64,000 nt of DNA, taken from assembly GCA_964057225.1 (NCBI GenBank), contig OZ059898.1:2542001-2606000 (forward strand), read 5' to 3'. Shown here piece after piece: positions 1-10,179 of this stretch (its first letter is position 1; every line of letters starts with the position of its first letter). Source of the DNA: Auanema rhodensis. Lineage: Eukaryota; Nematoda; Chromadorea; Rhabditida; Rhabditidae. Both the position numbers and the translations under genes were made by a program. The notes below the pieces were generated by a model. That model saw only the letters and a program-made list of their open reading frames with translations, made no database searches and was not told where the DNA came from.

Positions 1-348
1 AGCTTAAAAATGCACCGAGATATCAACTGATATAAGTTCACACTTATATCCTCGATTTTCACCCTGAAGAATTAATTTTTTCGTTGAATAACATTGTCTA
101 TCGTCTTTGCCTTGAGAAATGGAATCTAAAAACATCTACTTTCTGCTAAATTATTTTGAAATTTTCCGAAAAAATTTTTGTCAAAATGTTTTTGGAAGCA
201 ATGTTGAGTGTACATGGAAACTCAACATACACTAATGCATCATTTTTCAAACGATCATAACTAATTTTTGTATCAAGCGTTTTTCAATGTAGTATAGTGC
301 ATTCGATGCGGATTTTTAAGCTGCGTCGAGCTGTGTTATCAGATTTGC

Positions 349-354
349 GCTAGC
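349..354. other. NheI palindrome GCTAGC at the unit junction
   Basis: GCTAGC spans the junction chosen here and recurs every 351 bp. A variant GCTGGC replaces it before units 40015, 45631, 52651 and 53353, marking copies of one unit type (TATATT at the dyad end, GAATATTATTG downstream). Confidence 0.85.
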
Positions 355-370
355 TTAAAAATGCACCGAG

Positions 371-376
371 ATATCA
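371..376. other. EcoRV palindrome in each unit (unit 19-24)
   Basis: A GATATC site lies 4 bp before the first inverted repeat and is present in essentially every unit. Digestion at this site should give the classic 351-bp satellite ladder. Its ATATC also pairs with the following GATAT across a 4-base loop (unit 20-33), which makes a weaker hairpin that competes with the 9-bp one. Confidence 0.9.
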
Positions 377-379
377 ACT

Positions 380-401
380 GATATAAGTTCACACTTATAT
401 C
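380..401. repeat. First dyad: perfect 9-bp inverted repeat (unit 29-50)
   Basis: The arms GATATAAGT and ACTTATATC are perfect reverse complements separated by the 4-base loop TCAC. The element recurs in nearly every unit. Exceptions seen are an A to C change in the left arm (TATACG, for example unit 41068), CACTC in place of CACAC (for example units 40717 and 44227), and single changes near 1455, 8823, 14790, 36547, 40063 and 62515. It could form a small cruciform or bind a dimeric protein. No function is shown by the sequence alone. Confidence 0.9.
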
Positions 402-429
402 CTCGATTTTCACCCTGAAGAATTAATTT

Positions 430-446
430 TTTCGTTGAATAACATT
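430..446 (+). other. CENP-B-box-like half site (unit 79-95), low-confidence motif
   Basis: The mammalian CENP-B box is YTTCGTTGGAARCGGGA. The reading TTTCGTTGAATAACATT agrees at 10 of 17 places, including all of the first eight. The second essential block, CGGG, is absent, so canonical CENP-B binding is not predicted. The site has three common versions within the array: TTCG (ancestral-looking), TTCC (type A) and TTTG (type B). The last two break the first essential block. In an A/T-rich repeat a half match can be chance. Confidence 0.3.
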
Positions 447-509
447 GTCTATCGTCTTTGCCTTAAAAAATGGAATCTAAAAACATCTACTTTTAGCTAA
501 ATTATTTTG

Positions 510-545
510 AAATTTTTCGAAAAAATTTTTGTCAAAATGTTTTTG
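510..545. other. A/T-tract segment with TTTTTCGAAAAA palindrome (unit 159-194)
   Basis: Runs of A and T at 510-517, 520-530 and 534-537 have centres about 11 bp apart, followed by a T run at 540-544. Tracts spaced near one helical turn can give intrinsic curvature, which is common in satellites. The segment contains a 12-bp perfect palindrome centred on CG (513-524). A frequent variant in the right half changes unit position 172 from A to C and interrupts the longest tract. Another variant (unit 175 T to C) occurs in units 20359, 21061 and 23518. Confidence 0.6.
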
Positions 546-597
546 GAAGCAATGTTGAGTGTACATGGAAACTCAACATACACTAATGCATCATTTT
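527..597. other. Almost invariant 71-bp core of the unit (unit 176-246)
   Basis: From the T run after the AAAAAA tract to the last T before CAAACG, the sequence is the same in every unit I read, apart from the single change at 35677. It includes the second dyad and the ATGCAT palindrome (unit 235-240). By contrast the zones at about unit 69-148 and 247-338 hold nearly all type-defining substitutions. The core is either constrained (protein binding, nucleosome positioning, RNA structure) or it is the stretch most often overwritten by exchange between units. Confidence 0.75.
552..579. repeat. Second dyad: perfect 9-bp inverted repeat (unit 201-228)
   Basis: The arms ATGTTGAGT and ACTCAACAT are perfect reverse complements with a 10-base loop. 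A second pairing overlaps it: AGTGTA (unit 207-212) with TACACT (unit 228-233), so two exclusive hairpins are possible. A TGTACA palindrome sits at unit 209-214. I saw only one substitution in this element among all units: C to A at 35677 (unit 226), which breaks one arm. It is the best conserved structural element of the unit. Confidence 0.9.
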
Positions 598-3500
598 TCA
601 AACGATCATAACTAATTTTTGTATTAAGCGTTTCTCAATGTGGTATAGTGCATTCGATGCGGATTTTTAAGCTGCGTCGATCTGTGTTATCAGATTTGCG
701 CTAGCTTGAAAATGCACCGAGATATCAACTGATATAAGTTCACACTTATATCCTCGATTTTCACCCTGAAGAAATAATTTTTTCGTTGAATAACATTGTC
801 AATCGTCTTTGCCTTGAAAAAAGGAATCTAAAAACATCTACTTTTTGCTAAATTATTTTGAAATTTTTCGAAAAAATTTTTGTCAAAATGTTTTTGGAAG
901 CAATGTTGAGTGTACATGGAAACTCAACATACACTAATGCATCATTTTTCAAACGATCATAACTAATTTTTGTATTAAGCGTTTCTCAATGTAGTATAGT
1001 GCATTCGATGCGGATTTTTAAGCTGCGTCGATCTGTGTTATCAGATTTGCGCTAGCTTGAAAATGCACCGAGATATCAACTGATATAAGTTCACACTTAT
1101 ATCCTCAATTTTCACCCTGAAGAATTAATTTTTTCGTTGAATAACATTGTCCATCGTCTTTGCCTTGAAAAATGGAATCTTAAAACATCTACTTTTTGCT
1201 AAATTATTTTGAAATTTTTCGAAAAAATTTTTGTCAAAATGTTTTTGGAAGCAATGTTGAGTGTACATGGAAACTCAACATACACTAATGCATCATTTTT
1301 CAAACGATCATAACTAATTTTTGTATCAAGTGTTTCTCAATGTAATATAGTGCATTCGATGCGGATTTTTAAGCTGCGTCGATCTGTGTTATCAGATTTG
1401 CGCTAGCTTGAAAATGCACCGAGATATCAACTGATATAAGTTCACACTTATATGCTCGATTTTCACCCTGAAGAAATAATTTTTTCGTTGAATAACATTG
1501 TCAATCGTCTTTGCCTTGAAAAAAGGAATCTAAAAACATCTACTTTTTGCTAAATTATTTTGAAATTTTTCGAAAAAATTTTTGTCAAAATGTTTTTGGA
1601 AGCAATGTTGAGTGTACATGGAAACTCAACATACACTAATGCATCATTTTTCAAACGATCATAACTAATTTTTGTATTAAGCGTTTCTCAATGTAGTATA
1701 GTGCATTCGATGCGGATTTTTAAGCTGCGTCGATCTGTGTTATCAGATTTGCGCTAGCTTAAAAATGCACCGAGATATCAACTGATATAAGTTCACACTT
1801 ATATCCTCGATTTTCACCCTGAAGAATTAATTTTTTCGTTGAATAACATTGTCCATCGTCTTTGCCTTGAAAAATGGAATCTTAAAACATCTACTTTTTG
1901 CTAAATTATTTTGAAATTTTTCGAAAAAATTTTTGTCAAAATGTTTTTGGAAGCAATGTTGAGTGTACATGGAAACTCAACATACACTAATGCATCATTT
2001 TTCAAACGATCATAACTAATTTTTGTATTAAGCGTTGCTCAATGTAGTATAGTGCATTCGATGCGGATTTTTAAGCTGCGTCGATCTGTGTTATCAGATT
2101 TGCGCTAGCTTGAAAATGCACCGAGATATCAACTGATATAAGTTCACACTTATATCCTCGATTTTCACCCTGAAGAAATAATTTTTTCGTTGAATAACAT
2201 TGTCTATCGTCTTTGCCTTAAAAAATGGAATCTAAAAACATCTACTTTTAGCTAAATTATTTTGAAATTTTTCGAAAAAATTTTTGTCAAAATGTTTTTG
2301 GAAGCAATGTTGAGTGTACATGGAAACTCAACATACACTAATGCATCATTTTTCAAACGATCATAACTAATTTTTGTATTAAGCGTTTCTCAATGTAGTA
2401 TAGTGCATTCGATGCGGATTTTTAAGCTGCGTCGATCTGTGTTATCAGATTTGCGCTAGCTTGAAAATGCACCGAGATATCAACTGATATAAGTTCACAC
2501 TTATATCCTCAATTTTCACCCTGAAGAATTAATTTTTTCGTTGAATAACATTGTCCATCGTCTTTGCCTTGAAAAATGGAATCTTAAAACATCTACTTTT
2601 TGCTAAATTATTTTGAAATTTTTCGAAAAAATTTTTGTCAAAATGTTTTTGGAAGCAATGTTGAGTGTACATGGAAACTCAACATACACTAATGCATCAT
2701 TTTTCAAACGATCATAACTAATTTTTGTATCAAGTGTTTCTCAATGTAATATAGTGCATTCGATGCGGATTTTTAAGCTGCGTCGATCTGTGTTATCAGA
2801 TTTGCGCTAGCTTAAAAATGCACCGAGATATCAACTGATATAAGTTCACACTTATATCCTCGATTTTCACCCTGAAAAATTAATTTTTTCGTTGAATAAC
2901 ATTGTCCATCGTCTTTGCGTTGAAAAATGGAATCTAAAAACATCTACTTTTTGCTAAATTATTTTGAAATTTTTCGAAAAAATTTTTGTCAAAATGTTTT
3001 TGGAAGCAATGTTGAGTGTACATGGAAACTCAACATACACTAATGCATCATTTTTCAAACGATCATAACTAATTTTTGTATCAAGCGTTTCTCAATGTAG
3101 TATAGTGCATTCGATCCGGATTTTTAAGATGCGTCGATCTGTGTTATCAGATTTGCGCTAGCTTAAAAATGCACCGAGATATCAACTGATATAAGTTCAC
3201 ACTTATATCCTCGATTTTCACCCTGAAGAAATAATTTTTTCGTTGAATAAAATTGTCAATCGTCTTTGCCTTGAAAAAAGGAATCTAAAAACATCTACTT
3301 TTTGCTAAATTATTTTGAAATTTTTCGAAAAAATTTTTGTCAAAATGTTTTTGGAAGCAATGTTGAGTGTACATGGAAACTCAACATACACTAATGCATC
3401 ATTTTTCAAACGATCATAACTAATTTTTGTATCAAGCGTTTTTCAATGTAGTATAGTGCATTCGATGCGGATTTTTAAGCTGCGTCGATCTGTGTTATCA

Positions 3501-4212
3501 GATTTGCGCTAGCTTTAAAATGCACCGAGATATCAACTGATATAAGTTCACACTTATATCCTCAATTTTCACCCTGAAGAATTAATTTTTTCGTTGAATA
3601 ACATTGTCCATCGTCTTTGCGTTGAAAAATGGAATCTAAAAACATCTACTTTTTGCTAAATTATTTTGAAATTTTTCGAAAAAATTTTTGTCAAAATGTT
3701 TTTGGAAGCAATGTTGAGTGTACATGGAAACTCAACATACACTAATGCATCATTTTTCAAACGATCATAACTAATTTTTGTATCAAGCGTTTCTCAATGT
3801 AGTATAGTGCATTCGATCCGGATTTTTAAGATGCGTCGATCTGTGTTATCAGATTTGCGCTAGCTTAAAAATGCACCGAGATATCAACTGATATAAGTTC
3901 ACACTTATATCCTCGATTTTCACCCTGAAGAAATAATTTTTTCGTTGAATAACATTGTCAATCGTCTTTGCCTTGAAAAAAGGAATCTAAAAACATCTAC
4001 TTTTTGCTAAATTATTTTGAAATTTTTCGAAAAAATTTTTGTCAAAATGTTTTTGGAAGCAATGTTGAGTGTACATGGAAACTCAACATACACTAATGCA
4101 TCATTTTTCAAACGATCATAACTAATTTTTGTATTAAGCGTTTCTCAATGTAGTATAGTGCATTCGATGCGGATTTTTAAGCTGCGTCGATCTGTGTTAT
4201 CAGATTTGCGCT

Positions 4213-7200
4213 AGCTTGAAAATGCACCGAGATATCAACTGATATAAGTTCACACTTATATCCTCGATTTTCACCCTGAAGAAATAATTTTTTCGTTGAA
4301 TAACATTGTCTATCGTCTTTGCCTTGAAAAATGGAATCTAAAAACATCTACTTTTAGCTAAATTATTTTGAAATTTTTCGAAAAAATTTTTGTCAAAATG
4401 TTTTTGGAAGCAATGTTGAGTGTACATGGAAACTCAACATACACTAATGCATCATTTTTCAAACGATCATAACTAATTTTTGTATTAAGCGTTTCTCAAT
4501 GTAGTATAGTGCATTCGATGCGGATTTTTAAGCTGCGTCGATCTGTGTTATCAGATTTGCGCTAGCTTGAAAATGCACCGAGATATCAACTGATATAAGT
4601 TCACACTTATATCCTCAATTTTCACCCTGAAGAATTAATTTTTTCGTTGAATAACATTGTCCATCGTCTTTGCCTTGAAAAATGGAATCTTAAAACATCT
4701 ACTTTTTGCTAAATTATTTTGAAATTTTTCGAAAAAATTTTTGTCAAAATGTTTTTGGAAGCAATGTTGAGTGTACATGGAAACTCAACATACACTAATG
4801 CATCATTTTTCAAACGATCATAACTAATTTTTGTATCAAGTGTTTCTCAATGTAATATAGTGCATTCGATGCGGATTTTTAAGCTGCGTCGATCTGTGTT
4901 ATCAGATTTGCGCTAGCTTAAAAATGCACCGAGATATCAACTGATATAAGTTCACACTTATATCCTCGATTTTCACCCTGAAAAATTAATTTTTTCGTTG
5001 AATAACATTGTCCATCGTCTTCGCGTTGAAAAATGGAATCTAAAAACATCTACTTTTTGCTAAATTATTTTGAAATTTTTCGAAAAAATTTTTGTCAAAA
5101 TGTTTTTGGAAGCAATGTTGAGTGTACATGGAAACTCAACATACACTAATGCATCATTTTTCAAACGATCATAACTAATTTTTGTATCAAGCGTTTTTCA
5201 ATGTAGTATAGTGCATTCGATGCGGATTTTTAAGCTGCGTCGATCTGTGTTATCAGATTTGCGCTAGCTTAAAAATGCACCGAGATATCAACTGATATAA
5301 GTTCACACTTATATCCTCGATTTTCACCCTGAAGAAATAATTTTTTCCTTGAATAACATTGTCCATCGTCTTTGCCTTGAAAAAAGGAATCTAAAAACAT
5401 CTACTTTTTGCTAAATTATTTTGAAATTTTTCGAAAAAATTTTTGTCAAAATGTTTTTGGAAGCAATGTTGAGTGTACATGGAAACTCAACATACACTAA
5501 TGCATCATTTTTCAAACGATCATAACTAATTTTTGTATTAAGCGTTTCTCGATGTAGTATAGTGCATTCGATGCGGATTTTTAAGCTGCGTCGATCTGTG
5601 TTATCAGATTTGCGCTAGCTTAAAAATGCACCGAGATATCAACTGATATAAGTTCACACTTATATCCTCGATTTTCACCCTGAAGAAATAATTTTTTCCT
5701 TGAATAACATTGTCCATCGTCTTTGCCTTGAAAAAAGGAATCTAAAAACATCTACTTTTTGCTAAATTATTTTGAAATTTTTCGAAAAAATTTTTGTCAA
5801 AATGTTTTTGGAAGCAATGTTGAGTGTACATGGAAACTCAACATACACTAATGCATCATTTTTCAAACGGTCATAACTAATTTTTGTATTAAGCGTTTCT
5901 CAATGTAGTATAGTGCATTCGATGCGGATTTTTAAGCTGCGTCGATCTGTGTTATCAGATTTGCGCTAGCTTAAAAATGCACCGAGATATCAACTGATAT
6001 AAGTTCACACTTATATCCTCGATTTTCACCCTGAAGAATTAATTTTTTTGTTGAATAACATTGTCTATCGTCTTTGCCTTAAAAAATGGAATCTAAAAAC
6101 ATCTACTTTTAGCTAAATTATTTTGAAATTTTTCGAAAAAATTTTTGTCAAAATGTTTTTGGAAGCAATGTTGAGTGTACATGGAAACTCAACATACACT
6201 AATGCATCATTTTTCAAACGATCATAACTAATTTTTGTATTAAGCGTTTCTCAATGTAGTATAGTGCATTCGATGCGGATTTTTAAGCTGCGTCGATCTG
6301 TGTTATCAGATTTGCGCTAGCTTAAAAATGCACCGAGATATCAACTGATATAAGTTCACACTTATATCCTCGATTTTCACCCTGAAGAAATAATTTTTTC
6401 CTTGAATAACATTGTCCATCGTCTTTGCCTTGAAAAAAGGAATCTAAAAACATCTACTTTTTGCTAAATTATTTTGAAATTTTTCGAAAAAATTTTTGTC
6501 AAAATGTTTTTGGAAGCAATGTTGAGTGTACATGGAAACTCAACATACACTAATGCATCATTTTTCAAACGATCATAACTAATTTTTGTATTAAGCGTTT
6601 CTCAATGTAGTATAGTGCATTCGATGCGGATTTTTAAGCTGCGTCGATCTGTGTTATCAGATTTGCGCTAGCTTAAAAATGCACCGAGATATCAACTGAT
6701 ATAAGTTCACACTTATATCCTCGATTTTCACCCTGAAGAATTAATTTTTTTGTGGAATAACATTGTCTATCGTCTTTGCCTTAAAAAATGGAATCTAAAA
6801 ACATCTACTTTTAGCTAAATTATTTTGAAATTTTTCGAAAAAATTTTTGTCAAAATGTTTTTGGAAGCAATGTTGAGTGTACATGGAAACTCAACATACA
6901 CTAATGCATCATTTTTCAAACGATCATAACTAATTTTTGTATTGAGCGTTTCTCAATGTAGTATAGTGCATTCGATGCGGATTTTTAAGCTGCGTCGATC
7001 TGTGTTATCAGATTTGCGCTAGCTTAAAAATGCACCGAGATATCAACTGATATAAGTTCACACTTATATCCTCGATTTTCACCCTGAAGAAATAATTTTT
7101 TCCTTGAATAACATTGTCCATCGTCTTTGCCTTGAAAAAAGGAATCTAAAAACATCTACTTTTTGCTAAATTATTTTGAAATTTTTCGAAAAAATTTTTG

Positions 7201-9828
7201 TCAAAATGTTTTTGGAAGCAATGTTGAGTGTACATGGAAACTCAACATACACTAATGCATCATTTTTCAAACGATCATAACTAATTTTTGTATTAAGCGT
7301 TTCTCAATGTAGTATAGTGCATTCGATGCGGATTTTTAAGCTGCGTCGATCTGTGTTATCAGATTTGCGCTAGCTTAAAAATGCACCGAGATATCAACTG
7401 ATATAAGTTCACACTTATATCCTCGATTTTCACCCTGAAGAATTAATTTTTTTGTTGAATAACATTGTCTATCGTCTTTGCCTTAAAAAATGGAATCTAA
7501 AAACATCTACTTTTAGCTAAATTATTTTGAAATTTTTCGAAAAAATTTTTGTCAAAATGTTTTTGGAAGCAATGTTGAGTGTACATGGAAACTCAACATA
7601 CACTAATGCATCATTTTTCAAACGATCATAACTAATTTTTGTATCAAGTGTTTCTCAATGTAGTATAGTGCATTCGATGCGGATTTTTAAGCTGCGTCGA
7701 TCTGTGTTATCAGATTTGCGCTAGCTTAAAAATGCACCGAGATATCAACTGATATAAGTTCACACTTATATCCTCGATTTTCACCCTGAAGAAATAATTT
7801 TTTCCTTGAATAACATTGTCCATCGTCTTTGCCTTGAAAAAAGGAATCTAAAAACATCTACTTTTTGCTAAATTATTTTGAAATTTTTCGAAAAAATTTT
7901 TGTCAAAATGTTTTTGGAAGCAATGTTGAGTGTACATGGAAACTCAACATACACTAATGCATCATTTTTCAAACGATCATAACTAATTTTTGTATTAAGC
8001 GTTTCTCAATGTAGTATAGTGCATTCGATGCGGATTTTTAAGCTGCGTCGATCTGTGTTATCAGATTTGCGCTAGCTTAAAAATGCACCGAGATATCAAC
8101 TGATATAAGTTCACACTTATATCCTCGATTTTCACCCTGAAGAATTAATTTTTTTGTGGAATAACATTGTCTATCGTCTTTGCCTTAAAAAATGGAATCT
8201 AAAAACATCTACTTTTAGCTAAATTATTTTGAAATTTTTCGAAAAAATTTTTGTCAAAATGTTTTTGGAAGCAATGTTGAGTGTACATGGAAACTCAACA
8301 TACACTAATGCATCATTTTTCAAACGATCATAACTAATTTTTGTATTAAGCGTTTCTCAATGTAGTATAGTGCATTCGATGCGGATTTTTAAGCTGCGTC
8401 GATCTGTGTTATCAGATTTGCGCTAGCTTAAAAATGCACCGAGATATCAACTGATATAAGTTCACACTTATATCCTCGATTTTCACCCTGAAGAAATAAT
8501 TTTTTCCTTGAATAACATTGTCCATCGTCTTTGCCTTGAAAAAAGGAATCTAAAAACATCTACTTTTTGCTAAATTATTTTGAAATTTTTCGAAAAAATT
8601 TTTGTCAAAATGTTTTTGGAAGCAATGTTGAGTGTACATGGAAACTCAACATACACTAATGCATCATTTTTCAAACGATCATAACTAATTTTTGTATTAA
8701 GCGTTTCTCAATGTAGTATAGTGCATTCGATGCGGATTTTTAAGCTGCGTCGATCTGTGTTATCAGATTTGCGCTAGCTTAAAAATGCACCGAGATATCA
8801 ACTGATATAAGTTCACACTTATCTCCTCGATTTTCACCCTGAAGAATTAATTTTTTTGTTGAATAACATTGTCTATCGTCTTTGCCTTAAAAAATGGAAT
8901 CTAAAAACATCTACTTTTAGCTAAATTATTTTGAAATTTTTCGAAAAAATTTTTGTCAAAATGTTTTTGGAAGCAATGTTGAGTGTACATGGAAACTCAA
9001 CATACACTAATGCATCATTTTTCAAACGATCATAACTAATTTTTGTATCAAGTGTTTCTCAATGTAGTATAGTGCATTCGATGCGGATTTTTAAGCTGCG
9101 TCGATCTGTGTTATCAGATTTGCGCTAGCTTAAAAATGCACCGAGATATCAACTGATATAAGTTCACACTTATATCCTCGATTTTCACCCTGAAGAATTA
9201 ATTTTTTCGTTGAATAACATTGTCCATCGTCTTTGCCTTGAAAAATGGAATCTTAAAACATCTACTTTTTGCTAAATTATTTTGAAATTTTTCGAAAAAA
9301 TTTTTGTCAAAATGTTTTTGGAAGCAATGTTGAGTGTACATGGAAACTCAACATACACTAATGCATCATTTTTCAAACGATCATAACTAATTTTTGTATC
9401 AAGTGTTTCTCAATGTAATATAGTGCATTCGATGCGGATTTTTAAGATGCGTCGATCTGTGTTGTCAGATTTGCGCTAGCTTAAAAATGCACCGAGATAT
9501 CAACTGATATAAGTTCACACTTATATCCTCGATTTTCACCCTGAAGAAATAATTTTTTCGTTGAATAACATTGTCCATCGTCTTTGCGTTGAAAAATGGA
9601 ATCTAAAAACATCTACTTTTTGCTAAATTATTTTGAAATTTTTCGAAAAAATTTTTGTCAAAATGTTTTTGGAAGCAATGTTGAGTGTACATGGAAACTC
9701 AACATACACTAATGCATCATTTTTCAAACGATCATAACTAATTTTTGTATCAAGTGTTTCTCAATGTAGTATAGTGCATTCGATGCGGATTTTTAAGCTG
9801 CGTCGATCTGTGTTATCAGATTTGCGCT
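4213..9828. repeat. 16-unit block, left copy (5616 bp)
   Basis: Units 12-27 match units 29-44 one for one at an offset of 17 units (5967 bp). Shared rare markers fall in the same order: GTCTTCGCG in unit 4915, TCTCGATG in 5266, AAACGGTC in 5617, TTGTGGAAT in 6670 and 8074, ATTGAGCG in 6670, TTATCTCC in 8776, and TTGTCAG in 9127. Matching ends at both sides: units 3862 and 9829 differ in type, as do 9829 and 15796. The passages I compared showed no differences, so the duplication looks recent. Confidence 0.85.
5617..9126. repeat. A/B dimer higher-order array, 5 x 702 bp
   Basis: Ten consecutive units alternate strictly between two types. Type A has GAAATAATTTTTTCC, GTCCATCG, AAAAAAGG and CTTTTTGCT. 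Type B has GAATTAATTTTTTTG, GTCTATCG, CTTAAAAAATGG and CTTTTAGCT. A units start at 5617, 6319, 7021, 7723 and 8425; B units start at 5968, 6670, 7372, 8074 and 8776. The same array appears at 11584-15093 as part of the larger duplication. Confidence 0.85.
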
Positions 9829-10179
9829 AGCTTAAAAATGCACCGAGATATCAACTGATATAAGTTCACACTTATATCCTCGATTTTCACCCTGAAGAAT
9901 TAATTTTTTCGTTGAATAACATTGTCCATCGTCTTTGCCTTGAAAAATGGAATCTTAAAACATCTACTTTTTGCTAAATTATTTTGAAATTTTTCGAAAA
10001 AATTTTTGTCAAAATGTTTTTGGAAGCAATGTTGAGTGTACATGGAAACTCAACATACACTAATGCATCATTTTTCAAACGATCATAACTAATTTTTGTA
10101 TCAAGTGTTTCTCAATGTAATATAGTGCATTCGATGCGGATTTTTAAGCTGCGTCGATCTGTGTTATCAGATTTGCGCT
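9829..10179. repeat. Single spacer unit between the two 16-unit blocks
   Basis: This unit (n = 28) has GAATTAATTTTTTCG, TCTTAAAAC, TCAAGTG and GTAATATAG and ends with AAGCTGCG and TTATCAG. It resembles unit 9127 but lacks that unit's AAGATGCG and TTGTCAG end. It separates the two copies of the 16-unit block and is not matched at 15796. Confidence 0.75.

Larger units (their letters stand above)
352..702. repeat. Reference satellite unit (n = 1), used for unit coordinates
   Basis: This is one complete 351-bp unit, given as the model for all others; subtract 351 from a position to obtain unit coordinates. From left to right it holds an AGCTT start, an EcoRV palindrome, a 9-bp inverted repeat, a variable zone with a CENP-B-box-like half site, A/T tracts, an almost invariant zone with a second 9-bp inverted repeat and an ATGCAT palindrome, a second variable zone, and a short 5-bp inverted repeat (ATCTG / CAGAT, unit 329-344). 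It carries A at unit position 144 (CTTTTAGCT), a marker I saw only in the left half of the window. Unit 0 differs at several sites, for example C at 143 and at 166, G at 116, and G at 330. Confidence 0.95.
1..4212. repeat. Mixed-type units at the left end (12 units)
   Basis: Units 0-11 are heterogeneous. Several start AGCTTG rather than AGCTTA (703, 1054, 1405, 2107, 2458) and some have CTCAATTTT instead of CTCGATTTT (1054, 2458, 3511). Units 2107-3159 (types 6, 7, 8) closely match units 4213-5265, which suggests an older 6-unit (2106-bp) period. Unit 0 has GAGAAATGG and a TTTTTCAATG end, features otherwise typical of the right half (for example 32293 and 37558). No gene or other element is present. 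Confidence 0.85.

Noticed and set aside
430-446. True CENP-B box
   Set aside because: The CGGG half needed for binding is missing in every unit type, so only a half match is reported.
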